The notes under the pieces: model-generated
What the model saw: the letters and a program-made list of their open reading frames with translations, nothing else
The model's database searches: none
Told to the model about the DNA's origin: nothing
In this document: one piece after another, positions 56,682 through 64,000 of the stretch
How positions within the stretch are numbered: the first letter of the stretch is position 1
Layout of the letters: every line of letters begins with the position of its first letter
Origin: Aquibium pacificus
GTDB taxonomy: Bacteria > Pseudomonadota > Alphaproteobacteria > Rhizobiales > Rhizobiaceae
DNA length: 64,000 bases
Assembly: GCF_040839445.1 (NCBI RefSeq)
Contig: NZ_JBDPGJ010000005.1
Coordinates: 496,001-560,000, forward strand
Direction of reading: 5' to 3'
Translations under genes and position numbers: made by a program

Positions 56682-59567
56682 ATGGGCCTGATCCACGAAA
56701 TCGACTACGGCACGCCGGCCTCCCGGTCGGAGAAGCAGGTGACGCTGACCGTCGACGGCTTCACGGTGACCGTTCCGGAAGGCACCTCGATCATGCGCGC
56801 ATCGATGGAGGCCGGCATCGCCATCCCGAAGCTCTGCGCCACCGACATGGTCGACGCCTTCGGCTCGTGCCGGCTCTGTCTCGTCGAGGTCGAGGGCCGC
56901 AACGGCACGCCGTCCTCATGCACCACGCCGGTGGCGCCGGGCATGGTCGTCCATACCCAGACCGGACGGCTGAAGGACATCCGCCGCGGCGTGATGGAAC
57001 TCTACATTTCCGACCATCCGCTCGACTGCCTTACCTGCGCCGCTAACGGCGACTGCGAATTGCAGGACATGGCGGGCGCGGTTGGTCTGCGCGACGTGCG
57101 CTACGGCTACGAGGGCGACAACCATGTCTTCGCCAAGGGCCGGGCGGACGGCGAGGTAAACGACCGCTGGATGCCGAAGGACGAGTCCAACCCGTACTTC
57201 ACCTATGACCCGTCGAAATGCATCGTCTGTTCGCGCTGCGTGCGCGCCTGCGAGGAAGTGCAGGGCACCTTCGCACTGACCATCGAGGGCAGGGGCTTCG
57301 AAAGCCGCGTCTCGCCGGGCATGCACGAGAGCTTCCTGTCGTCGGAATGCGTCTCCTGCGGCGCCTGCGTGCAGGCCTGTCCGACGGCGACGCTGACCGA
57401 AAAGAGCGTCATCGAGATCGGCCAGCCGGAACATTCCGTCGTCACCACCTGCGCCTATTGCGGCGTGGGCTGCTCGTTCAAGGCCGAGATGCGCGGCGAG
57501 GAAGTCGTGCGCATGGTGCCGTGGAAGGACGGCAAGGCCAATCGCGGCCACTCCTGCGTCAAGGGCCGCTTCGCCTGGGGATATGCGACCCACAAGGACC
57601 GCATCCTCAATCCGATGGTGCGCGAGAAGATCACCGATCCGTGGCGCGAAGTCACCTGGGACGAGGCCTTCGCGCATGTGGCAAGCGAATTCCGGCGCAT
57701 CCAGTACCAGTACGGCCGCGCCTCCATCGGCGGCATCACCTCCTCGCGCTGCACCAACGAGGAAACCTACCTCGTCCAGAAGCTGATCCGCCAGGGCTTC
57801 CGCAACAACAATGTCGACACTTGCGCGCGCGTCTGCCATTCGCCCACCGGCTACGGTCTCGGGCAGACCTACGGCACCTCGGCCGGCACGCAGGACTTCG
57901 ATTCCGTCGAGGACTGCGACGTCATGATGGTGATCGGCGCGAACCCGTCGGCGGCGCATCCGGTCTTTGCCTCCCGCATGAAGAAGCGCATCCGCCAGGG
58001 CGCGAAGCTGATCGTGCTCGATCCGCGCGAGACGGAAACCGTCAACTCGGTTCACGCGAAGGCGGATTACCATCTGCCCCTGAGGCCGGGCACGAACGTC
58101 GCCGTCGTCACCGCGCTGGCGCACGTGATCGTCACCGAAGGACTGTTCGACGAGGCCTTCATCCGCGAGCGTTGCGACTGGTCGGAGTTCGAGGATTGGG
58201 CGGCGTTCGTCGCCGAACCGCGCAACTCGCCGGAGGAGGTCGAAAAGGTTTCGGGCGTTCCGGCCGAGACCATTCGAGGCGCCGCCCGCCTCTACGCCAC
58301 CGTCGGCAATGGCGCGATCTACTACGGTCTCGGCGTCACCGAACACAGCCAGGGCTCCACCACCGTCATGGCGATCGCCAACCTTGCCATGGCGACCGGC
58401 AATCTCGGTCGGCGCGGCGTTGGCGTGAACCCCCTGCGCGGCCAGAACAACGTCCAGGGTGCGTGCGACATGGGCTCCTTCCCGCACGAACTGCCGGGCT
58501 ATCGCCACATATCGGGCGAGGCGGTCCGCGAGGTTTACGAGAGCCTCTGGGGCGTCAAGCTCGACAACGAACCCGGCCTGCGCATCCCCAACATGCTGGA
58601 TGCGGCCGTGGAAGGCTCGTTCAAGGGCATCTACGTCCAGGGCGAGGACATCCTCCAGTCCGATCCGGATACGCATCATGTGGCGGCGGGCCTCGCGGCC
58701 ATGGAATGCGTCGTCGTGCACGACCTCTTCCTCAACGAGACGGCCAACTACGCCCACGTCTTCCTGCCGGGTTCGACCTTCCTGGAGAAGGACGGTACCT
58801 TCACCAACGCCGAGCGCCGCATCAACCGCGTGCGCAAGGTGATGGCGCCGAAGAACGGCCTGGCCGACTGGGAGGTGACGCAGCGACTCGCCCAGGCGAT
58901 GGGCCTCACCTGGGCCTACACGCATCCGAGCGAGATCATGGCCGAGATCGCGCAGACCACGCCCTCTTTCGCCAGCGTTTCCTACGAACTGCTGGAGGAG
59001 AAGGGATCCGTCCAGTGGCCCTGCAACGAAAAGGCGCCGGAAGGCACGCCGATCATGCATGTCGACGGCTTCGTGCGCGGCAAAGGCAAGTTCATCCGCA
59101 CTGAATACGTCGCGACCGACGAGAAGACGGGCCCGCGCTTCCCGCTGCTGCTGACGACCGGCCGCATCCTGTCTCAGTACAATGTCGGCGCGCAGACCAG
59201 GCGCACGGACAATGTCGTGTGGCACCACGAGGACCGGCTGGAGATTCATCCCCACGACGCCGAGCAGCGCGGTATCCGCGACGGCGACTGGGTGCGCTTG
59301 GCGAGCCGCGCCGGGGAGACGACGCTCAGGGCGCTGATCACCGACCGCGTGGCGCCGGGGGTGGTCTACACGACGTTCCACCATCCCGACACGCAGGCAA
59401 ACGTCATCACCACGGACTTCTCGGACTGGGCGACCAACTGTCCGGAGTACAAGGTGACCGCGGTGCAGGTCGCACCTTCGAACGGCCCGAGCGACTGGCA
59501 GCGCGAATACGAGGAACAGGCCCGCATGAGCCGCCGCATCGAGGGCCGACTGGAAGCTGCGGAGTAG
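56682..59567 (+). CDS. fdsA: NAD-dependent formate dehydrogenase, alpha (molybdenum) subunit
   Basis: A 961-residue enzyme. Order: a 2Fe-2S ferredoxin domain (KLCATDMVDAFGSCRLCLVE, SSC), a His-Cys 4Fe-4S site (DHPLDCLTCAANGDCEL), two 4Fe-4S sites (CIVCSRCVRAC and CVSCGACVQACP), then the molybdopterin oxidoreductase part starting at CAYCGVGC. The Mo ligand is cysteine (Cys385 in CARVCHSPTG), not selenocysteine. It oxidises formate to CO2. ATG 56682 follows AGGAG. Length and layout match the Rhodobacter and Cupriavidus enzymes. Confidence 0.97.
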   Translation: MGLIHEIDYGTPASRSEKQVTLTVDGFTVTVPEGTSIMRASMEAGIAIPKLCATDMVDAFGSCRLCLVEVEGRNGTPSSCTTPVAPGMVVHTQTGRLKDIRRGVMELYISDHPLDCLTCAANGDCELQDMAGAVGLRDVRYGYEGDNHVFAKGRADGEVNDRWMPKDESNPYFTYDPSKCIVCSRCVRACEEVQGTFALTIEGRGFESRVSPGMHESFLSSECVSCGACVQACPTATLTEKSVIEIGQPEHSVVTTCAYCGVGCSFKAEMRGEEVVRMVPWKDGKANRGHSCVKGRFAWGYATHKDRILNPMVREKITDPWREVTWDEAFAHVASEFRRIQYQYGRASIGGITSSRCTNEETYLVQKLIRQGFRNNNVDTCARVCHSPTGYGLGQTYGTSAGTQDFDSVEDCDVMMVIGANPSAAHPVFASRMKKRIRQGAKLIVLDPRETETVNSVHAKADYHLPLRPGTNVAVVTALAHVIVTEGLFDEAFIRERCDWSEFEDWAAFVAEPRNSPEEVEKVSGVPAETIRGAARLYATVGNGAIYYGLGVTEHSQGSTTVMAIANLAMATGNLGRRGVGVNPLRGQNNVQGACDMGSFPHELPGYRHISGEAVREVYESLWGVKLDNEPGLRIPNMLDAAVEGSFKGIYVQGEDILQSDPDTHHVAAGLAAMECVVVHDLFLNETANYAHVFLPGSTFLEKDGTFTNAERRINRVRKVMAPKNGLADWEVTQRLAQAMGLTWAYTHPSEIMAEIAQTTPSFASVSYELLEEKGSVQWPCNEKAPEGTPIMHVDGFVRGKGKFIRTEYVATDEKTGPRFPLLLTTGRILSQYNVGAQTRRTDNVVWHHEDRLEIHPHDAEQRGIRDGDWVRLASRAGETTLRALITDRVAPGVVYTTFHHPDTQANVITTDFSDWATNCPEYKVTAVQVAPSNGPSDWQREYEEQARMSRRIEGRLEAAE

Positions 59568-59579
59568 GACGTTCACCCT

Positions 59580-60401
59580 TTGAGAGAGCCGCTCACCTCC
59601 ATCACCCGCATCGCGCGCCGCGCCTCCGGCACCCGCGCGGCCGCACGGACGCTGCCGGAGGAGACGCCTGTCGCGCTTTCCTATGCGGGAACCACGCATG
59701 CCGTGATGATGGCCTCGCCGGCCGACCTGGAGGATTTTGCAGTCGGGTTCTCGCTGACCGAGGGCGTGATAGCCTCACCCGGCGAGATCGAGACGATCGA
59801 GATCGAACAGGCGGGCGAGGGCATCGACATCCAGATCCGCCTGGTGGATCGTGCCAACACGCGTTTCCAATCCAGGCGCCGTCGCCTTGCCGGACCCGTC
59901 GGCTGCGGGCTCTGCGGCATCGAATCGATCGAGGAGGCGATGCGGTCGGTAGCGAGTGTCGCCGGCGCGAAAATCTCCTTCTCCGCGGCCGATATCGTGC
60001 AGGCCGTCCGTCTCCTGTCGAAAGCCCAGCCCATGCATGCCGAGACGGGAGCCGTCCACGCCGCGGGGTTTTATGTTCCGGGAAAGGGCATCGTGGCCGC
60101 ACGCGAGGACGTCGGCCGCCACAACGCGCTGGACAAGCTGGCGGGGGCGCTCGCGCGGGCCGGCATCGACGGCATGCAGGGCGCGGTGGTGATCACCTCG
60201 CGGGTTTCGGTCGAGATGGTTCAGAAAGCGGCCGCGATCGGATCGGCGGCGATCTTTGCGGTTTCGGCGCCGACCGCGCTCGCGGTGCGAACCGCCGATC
60301 AGGCTGGCATGATGCTGGTCGCGCTGGTGCGCGGCGACGAGTTCGACGTGTTCGCTCACCCCGAACGCCTGAAAGGTGGAGACGCCCAGAATGTCGCATG
60401 A
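59580..60401 (+). CDS. fdhD: Formate dehydrogenase accessory sulfurtransferase FdhD
   Basis: A 273-residue protein starting at TTG 59580 with AGGA about 10 nt upstream. The active-site cysteines are in GCGLCGIESIEEA (Cys109 and Cys112), and GIVAAREDVGRHNALDKLAG is the conserved GDP/cofactor-binding loop. FdhD passes sulfur from a desulfurase to the molybdenum cofactor so that FdsA becomes active. It lies between fdsA and fdsD, as in other fds operons (also called fdsC). Confidence 0.95.
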   Translation: MREPLTSITRIARRASGTRAAARTLPEETPVALSYAGTTHAVMMASPADLEDFAVGFSLTEGVIASPGEIETIEIEQAGEGIDIQIRLVDRANTRFQSRRRRLAGPVGCGLCGIESIEEAMRSVASVAGAKISFSAADIVQAVRLLSKAQPMHAETGAVHAAGFYVPGKGIVAAREDVGRHNALDKLAGALARAGIDGMQGAVVITSRVSVEMVQKAAAIGSAAIFAVSAPTALAVRTADQAGMMLVALVRGDEFDVFAHPERLKGGDAQNVA

Positions 60402-60624
60402 CAAGACCGCGCGGATGGCGAACCAGATCGCCGCCTTCTTCGCATCTAAGCCGCACGACGAAGGCGTCGCGGGCGTCGCCGAGCACATCAACAAGTTCTG
60501 GGAACCGCGCATGCGCGCCCGGCTGTTCGTCATCTTCGAGAGCGAACCGGACGTGCTGCACGAACTCGTCCGCGCGGCGATGCCATCCATTCGGCCGGTC
60601 CCGGCGGAAAGCGTCGGCGGCTAG
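60391..60624 (+). CDS. fdsD: Formate dehydrogenase delta subunit
   Basis: A 77-residue protein (MSHDKTARMANQIAAFFASKP ... HINKFWEPRMRARLF) with the FdsD pattern; the FWEPRMR motif is diagnostic. ATG 60391 overlaps the fdhD end by 11 nt. FdsD is a small subunit of the soluble enzyme. It is the last gene of the operon; the GC-rich core DNA ends shortly after it. Confidence 0.93.
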   Translation: MSHDKTARMANQIAAFFASKPHDEGVAGVAEHINKFWEPRMRARLFVIFESEPDVLHELVRAAMPSIRPVPAESVGG

Positions 60625-60688
60625 AAAGTCAGAGGCTGGCGGAATATCACCGGACTTGCGGCCAGATCCTGCCCGGTCCGGGCGGAAA

Positions 60689-60720
60689 TGGTGGGCGATG
60701 ACAGGCTCGAACTGCCGAAT
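60689..60720 (-). other. tRNA 3'-end fragment (probably tRNA-Val), candidate attachment site
   Basis: Read on the minus strand, this is the 3' end of a tRNA: the T arm GGCAG-TTCGAGC-CTGTC (one G-U pair), acceptor strand ATCGCCC, discriminator A and CCA. The 5' half is absent. Acceptor GGGCGAT/ATCGCCC is typical of tRNA-Val. Such 3' fragments are left when an element integrates into a tRNA gene, and the base composition shifts immediately on the right side. An intact copy of the tRNA would be expected at the far end of the element, outside this window. Confidence 0.75.
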
Positions 60721-60729
60721 CTGTCATCG
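60696..60729. repeat. 9-bp inverted repeat spanning the tRNA fragment end
   Basis: CGATGACAG (60696-60704) and CTGTCATCG (60721-60729) are perfect inverted copies separated by 16 nt that contain the tRNA T-loop. The left copy is part of the T-stem/acceptor strand. The right copy is just outside the tRNA match. This geometry fits the inverted core-type sites of a tyrosine integrase. Confidence 0.55.
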
Positions 60730-61012
60730 AGAAGTGATCTAAGTCAATGTTATTTAAGGAAAAATAATAATTGCATAACTTCTAATATGTAACACTGTAA
60801 CGTGCGAAAAATTGACACCCTTGCGCTCCAAAAATAGGGCGACTTGGCGCGCTAAGTTCCCCAAACATGAGGGCGAAATGGGGGCCAGGTGCGGAGTCGT
60901 TCGAGAGAGACGAGATCCCGTTCGAATATCAGTGCGCTCCAGGCCTTTTTTTTTTGATATCATATCAGACGCTTTCAGTGTATAATTCCCACGTTGGAGG
61001 GACATCCAGAAA
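60730..61012. promoter_or_regulatory. AT-rich leader of the island with TATAAT element
   Basis: No gene is supported between the tRNA fragment and GTG 61013. A perfect TATAAT lies at 60981-60986, 26 nt before the GTG, after a run of ten T (60946-60955). TTGATA at 60954-60959 is too far (21 bp) to be an ideal -35 element. A TTGACA at about 60814 has no good partner. Confidence 0.4.
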
Positions 61013-61489
61013 GTGGACAAGACTTTTTATCAAATAGTGAACAATGCAGAGAGTTTTTTTGACGCGGCCGCCCCCCGGGCTTCGGCAGAAGACACTAGCG
61101 ATGACGGTAAAGCGGTTGTCATTTATTTGATTCCAGCGGTGGTGTGTCTAGCATTATCGGCGGAGTTGTTCCTAAGGGCTATTATTAGAAGCGAGACACT
61201 ACAAAACGCTTGCGGGCATAAACTTAGTTCGCTATACAGTGAACTAAAAGCTCAGACGAGAGAAATAATATCTCAAATTTATTCGAAAGAATCAAACGGG
61301 AGCAGAGAAGATCTACAAAAAATACTCAACAGTAATGACGATACATTTATAAAATACAAGTATTATTTTGAGTCAGGCGTATCAGAAGAAGCAAATTATC
61401 AGGATTTACATTATCTATGCATTGCCTTGCGCAAATATATTAAAAACTATCTGGTCGATGTTCCGTTATCCGCTGTAGATACGATTTAG
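61013..61489 (+). CDS. Hypothetical protein, HEPN-like helical domain
   Basis: A 158-residue protein from GTG 61013 (GGAGGG upstream at 11 nt). The hydrophobic stretch VIYLIPAVVCLALSAELFLRAI with a GHKLSSLYSELK segment (about 68-79) resembles the start of HEPN and AbiV-like domains (alpha-helical AE.LLKA ... GHdL..L). The R-x4-6-H ribonuclease motif is not found, so if it is a HEPN protein it would be non-catalytic. Strongly AT-rich codon use marks it as foreign. It ends by overlapping the convergent small gene by 4 nt. Confidence 0.6.
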   Translation: MDKTFYQIVNNAESFFDAAAPRASAEDTSDDGKAVVIYLIPAVVCLALSAELFLRAIIRSETLQNACGHKLSSLYSELKAQTREIISQIYSKESNGSREDLQKILNSNDDTFIKYKYYFESGVSEEANYQDLHYLCIALRKYIKNYLVDVPLSAVDTI

Positions 61490-61722
61490 TCCTCGGACAT
61501 CGGCGGTCGGTGATGCTCCCGGAAATCAGCCGGTCGATCGTTCAAGAGATTGAGCGTCGTTATTAGGAACTGTTGAAGGTCGGATACCGCGTCGGAGTGA
61601 GCGCGGAAGGGCGTAAGCGATGTCTGCGCTTCAATAAGCGCGGTGCCTAGCAACCCGACCTGCCGCTCGATTCGGTCCAGATGGAAGCCGCTGATCTGGT
61701 CGTGCCTCTTTCGGCGTGGCAT
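61486..61722 (-). CDS. Small hypothetical protein downstream of a LexA box
   Basis: A 78-residue, soluble, charged protein (MPRRKRHDQISGFHLDRIERQVG ...) with ATG 61722 and GGAG at 8-nt spacing. It has a predicted amphipathic helix in the middle and no recognised family. A LexA-type operator starts 22 nt upstream of its ATG, so it is probably SOS-controlled. It converges on the HEPN-like gene and is divergent from the DUF262 gene. Confidence 0.5.
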   Translation of the reverse strand: MPRRKRHDQISGFHLDRIERQVGLLGTALIEAQTSLTPFRAHSDAVSDLQQFLITTLNLLNDRPADFREHHRPPMSED

Positions 61723-61743
61723 GTCCTAGTCTCCAGTCGGCGA

Positions 61744-61758
61744 GAACAAAATAGGAAC
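61744..61758. promoter_or_regulatory. LexA (SOS) box, GAAC-N7-GAAC
   Basis: The 15-bp sequence GAACAAAATAGGAAC is an exact match to the alphaproteobacterial LexA operator (GTTC-N7-GTTC on the other strand), including the A/T-rich centre. It lies 22 bp before the small gene at 61722 and about 91 bp before the DUF262 start, in their shared divergent spacer. A near-dyad with TGCA and CCCT/AGGG arms (61797-61826) lies between it and the DUF262 gene. Confidence 0.7.
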
Positions 61759-61849
61759 AAATACCTCGAGCCGTCAAGCTGGCGGTTGGTATAGTTTGCA
61801 TACCCTGAAACTCGAGATAGGGTGCATTCAGGAGTTTTGGGGGAATGGA

Positions 61850-62917
61850 ATGCACGTGCAGGATGATATTGTCTCGAGCTTTCGCGAGGCGCAGTCCAAG
61901 CTTGTAGTGCAGACAGCCGACCTTCCGCTGGGGACGCTGGCAGGCATGGTAGATACACGAGCCATCGACCTTGAGCCTGGGTTTCAACGAAGGGAGCGAT
62001 GGTCCACTGAAAAACAAGCCGCGTTAATCGAGTCGTTCCTGCTGAATGTTCCCGTTCCGCCGGTATATCTCGCAGAGGAAATGGATGGAACATATACCGC
62101 AATCGATGGGAAGCAGCGGCTCAGAGCGATCGCTGATTTCATTTCCGGAAAGTTCGCCCTGCGGAGTATGGAGCGACTCCGTTCTGCTGAAGGCGTTCGG
62201 TTCGGTGATTTGCCTAGTGAAGTCGTAAACTCGCTACGCTTGCGCCCATATTTACGAGTTGTGACACTGTTAAAGCAGACGGATCCCCTGTTGAAGTATG
62301 AGGTGTTTTTGCGTCTGAATCGCGGTGGGGAAGCATTAAACGCGCAAGAGATTCGGAACGTAGCGTTCCGCGGCGACTTTAACGACAGAATATACATTCT
62401 ATCCGAGAATCACTTTCTCCGCCATCAATTGAAGATAGAGAATACACGATCAGCGGCTTATAAGGAGATGAGCGACGCTGAATTTGTATTGCGGTTTTTA
62501 ACTCTGCGCGAGCGATTCGAAAACTTTAGTGGCAGCCTAATCCGTGAAATGGACGACTTTATGCGGCGAAAGCAAAAGGCTAGTAGTGAAGAGATTGAGA
62601 AGTTGAGTCATCTCTTTGTGGATGCGATCGGACGATGTGAGCGTATCTGGGGAAATCTCGCATTCAGGCGCCCAGAAGGGCAGGGCTGGCGCGATCAAAC
62701 TCTTGCCGGAATGTATGATGCGCAGATGATTGCCGCATCCGAGGTTACGGAGGAAGTAGTTGAAAAAGCGGAATCTTCGAAGCCGCAGGTCAAGCATGCT
62801 ACCAGACAGTTATTCTCTGACCCAGAATTTGATAAGGCGGTGAGAACCGGGACAAATACCCCTCAACGCATTCGCTACAGGATAGGCAAGATGCGAGAAC
62901 TGCTCGAGGCGGTCTAG
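61850..62917 (+). CDS. DUF262-domain protein (GmrSD-like N-domain)
   Basis: A 355-residue protein from ATG 61850. The DUF262 hallmarks are PGFQRRERWSTEKQAALIESFL (about 43-64), PVPPVYLAEE, and IDGKQRLRAI (about 85-94), where most members have DGQQR. DUF262 is a ParB/Srx-like fold that binds or hydrolyses nucleotides in anti-phage proteins such as GmrSD and SspE-type systems. There is no DUF1524 HNH nuclease domain; the nuclease part may be the HEPN gene that starts 1 nt after the stop. A TTG at 61796 would add 18 residues. Confidence 0.85.
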   Translation: MHVQDDIVSSFREAQSKLVVQTADLPLGTLAGMVDTRAIDLEPGFQRRERWSTEKQAALIESFLLNVPVPPVYLAEEMDGTYTAIDGKQRLRAIADFISGKFALRSMERLRSAEGVRFGDLPSEVVNSLRLRPYLRVVTLLKQTDPLLKYEVFLRLNRGGEALNAQEIRNVAFRGDFNDRIYILSENHFLRHQLKIENTRSAAYKEMSDAEFVLRFLTLRERFENFSGSLIREMDDFMRRKQKASSEEIEKLSHLFVDAIGRCERIWGNLAFRRPEGQGWRDQTLAGMYDAQMIAASEVTEEVVEKAESSKPQVKHATRQLFSDPEFDKAVRTGTNTPQRIRYRIGKMRELLEAV

Positions 62918-62918
62918 C

Positions 62919-63836
62919 ATGCCTTATTATAGACAAGAATACTACTCTGCAATTCAACGTATGTTAGAGCTTACTGATAATATATTGCTTCAGGATAAAA
63001 TGCCTATCGATGATAAGCACAACGTTGGCGCACGAATACTTCGGCACGGTCTTGCGGTATCAGCTTTTGCTCTGTTGGAAAAGTATACTAGATCAATATT
63101 TGATGCAATGGTTAATGATATGAACAATTCGACATTACTCTATCACGAATTCCCGGATCGATTGAGGAAATTTATCAGTGTTGACGCGATCGGTGGGCTT
63201 AATAACACGTTGTATTTCATCAAGGATGATTTGGCGAAATTTGCGTTCGTGGATACGCATTTGCCTCGGTTGTCCGGCTATGCCTCTTCCACCCCAACAT
63301 ACACTGCCTTCGGATTCAGCAGCAGTGGTTCGAACGTCGGACACGATGACATTAAGAAGGGGTTTGCTGCATTTGGCCTAACCGATGCGTGGGGCAAAAT
63401 GAGCCTTATAGCGAGTGACATCGGTGGTGGAACGTTAAGTTTAGAGAACGAATTCAGAGGACTGGCACGCGCGCGACATATGTCAGCGCATGAGCCTGCA
63501 AGTAACATTCCGACTACAACCTTACAATCTCATCTCAAGGCGGCTATCCTTTTAGGTATTACCATCGATATCCTCGCAAGCGATTTAGGTGGCGCGATAA
63601 GAAACTGCGGGAAGAAGGCAGATTTACCTATTGTGGTTTCTGCCGTTGCACATTCGTATCGTTTTTTGGATGAACAAATAGATGGCAGCTGGCTCGAGAG
63701 AGCGAGCGCGGCTGGGAGAGGGGTTAAGCGGCTTCCAGACAAGGATATGGCCGTTCAGAGTGCGCTACAGCGGAAGAGTTCATCGCACATCGTTGTTCGA
63801 GATGCCGCCTCGTTCCCTAGGGAGTTAATCAGATGA
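62919..63836 (+). CDS. HEPN-domain protein with R-x4-H motif, partner of the DUF262 protein
   Basis: A 305-residue, largely helical protein. Near residue 186 lies RHMSAH (Arg186, His191), the R-x4-H catalytic motif of HEPN ribonucleases, followed by a helical pair (LQSHLKAAILLGITIDILA). The N-terminal helix (HGLAVSAFALLEKYTRSIF) fits the family. It resembles the MAE_28990/MAE_18760-like HEPN proteins that occur beside DUF262 genes. Its ATG is 1 nt after the DUF262 stop, and its TGA overlaps the next ATG. Confidence 0.75.
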   Translation: MPYYRQEYYSAIQRMLELTDNILLQDKMPIDDKHNVGARILRHGLAVSAFALLEKYTRSIFDAMVNDMNNSTLLYHEFPDRLRKFISVDAIGGLNNTLYFIKDDLAKFAFVDTHLPRLSGYASSTPTYTAFGFSSSGSNVGHDDIKKGFAAFGLTDAWGKMSLIASDIGGGTLSLENEFRGLARARHMSAHEPASNIPTTTLQSHLKAAILLGITIDILASDLGGAIRNCGKKADLPIVVSAVAHSYRFLDEQIDGSWLERASAAGRGVKRLPDKDMAVQSALQRKSSSHIVVRDAASFPRELIR

Positions 63837-64000
63837 AGCATGAAGATGAACGTAATCATGTTTCTACACCTGCGAAGTGGAAGCTTAATCCCTTACCGGT
63901 GCGAACTCGAAGAGGGGTCATTCCTGCGGATAGGGGAACAATTGACCAACGACACGTGCTAGAGGTGAAGACGCAGCGCGGTCTGCCGGAGGTTTTCGTC
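63833..64000 (+). CDS. Third gene of the DUF262-HEPN operon, 3'-truncated by window edge
   Basis: ATG 63833 overlaps the HEPN stop (ATGA), and the frame is open for 56 codons up to the end of the window. The visible part begins MKHEDERNHVSTPAKW and is basic in the middle (VRTRRGVIPADRG). No family can be recognised from this length. Tight coupling suggests that it belongs to the same system. Confidence 0.7.
   Translation, partial: MKHEDERNHVSTPAKWKLNPLPVRTRRGVIPADRGTIDQRHVLEVKTQRGLPEVFV

Larger units (their letters stand above)
60730..64000. mobile_element. Candidate genomic island, left end only
   Basis: From about 60730 to the window end the DNA is visibly AT-richer, uses A/T-ending codons and carries genes of a different kind (HEPN-like, DUF262) from the GC-rich core on the left. 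It begins at a tRNA 3' fragment. No integrase or transposase is seen in the 3.3 kb available; an integrase would probably be near the other end or further right. Confidence 0.6.

Noticed and set aside
57784..57850. Selenocysteine at the FdsA active site
   Set aside because: The codon at the Mo-ligand position is TGC (cysteine), with no in-frame TGA.
56916..59699. Very long open frame on the minus strand opposite fdsA
   Set aside because: It is the antisense shadow of a GC-rich gene; the plus strand encodes a full set of Fe-S and molybdopterin motifs, and the antisense product has an Arg/His/Ala-rich composition without a family pattern.
60754..61020. 88-codon minus-strand frame in the island leader
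   Set aside because: It overlaps the promoter region, has no clear ribosome site and a composition unlike a protein; kept out.

Overview
The window looks like chromosome of a GC-rich alphaproteobacterium of the order Hyphomicrobiales (Rhizobiales), perhaps near the Phyllobacteriaceae. Pointers are the hmuP-hmuSTUV haem cluster with a candidate RirA (IRO) box, the clpP-clpX-lon-hupB order, a DUF2842 protein, a type-2 ArgC, and an alphaproteobacterial-type LexA box (GAAC-N7-GAAC). The genus is inference; no 16S or other marker lies in the window.

Layout. 1-9.7 kb: the 3' end of a fumarase-type hydro-lyase, a MaoC protein, and a seven-gene minus-strand catabolic operon (DUF6282 hydrolase, fused TRAP permease, FAH-family hydrolase, quinone oxidoreductase, MaoC, acyl-CoA synthetase, SDR) with a divergent IclR regulator. 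9.7-11.5 kb: tRNA-Pro(GGG), a membrane protein and a BLUF photoreceptor. 11.5-21.4 kb: a haem-uptake block, with tonB-exbD-exbD-exbB, a small secreted protein and an outer-membrane receptor on the minus strand and hmuP-hmuS-hmuT-hmuU-hmuV on the plus strand. 21.4-30.9 kb: a compact exopolysaccharide cluster (polymerase/ligase-like protein, initiating phosphotransferase, glycosyltransferase, Wza-like and Wzc-like export proteins, BioF2-type acetyltransferase, polysaccharide deacetylase). 30.9-37 kb: housekeeping genes (DUF2842, ctaA, argC, agmatinase, acyltransferase, rplM-rpsI). 37-47.5 kb: enoyl-CoA hydratases, PaaI thioesterase, VOC protein, CoA-binding protein, AraC regulator, an orphan nuoB, an O-acetylhomoserine sulfhydrylase, a cupin, a cytochrome P450 and an FAD oxidoreductase. 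47.6-53.1 kb: clpP, clpX, lon, hupB. 53.3-60.6 kb: a LysR regulator and the NAD-dependent formate dehydrogenase operon fdsG-fdsB-(DUF4287)-fdsA-fdhD-fdsD.

At about 60.69 kb the core genome ends in a 32-nt copy of the 3' end of a tRNA (T-arm, acceptor strand and CCA, probably tRNA-Val) on the minus strand. Beyond it the DNA turns AT-rich with different codon use. This is the signature of an integrated element, and the window leaves inside it. The visible island part holds a HEPN-like protein, a small protein, a LexA (SOS) box, and a tight operon of a DUF262 protein, a protein with the HEPN ribonuclease motif R-x4-H, and a third ATGA-coupled gene cut by the window end. This candidate SOS-linked defence module is the most interesting part of the window.

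How the parts work together: the receptor, TonB/ExbB/ExbD, HmuTUV and HmuS would form a haem import and degradation route controlled through HmuP and iron. The fds operon would give NADH from formate. The 1-9 kb operon would import a carboxylate, activate it with CoA and cleave it, substrate unknown.
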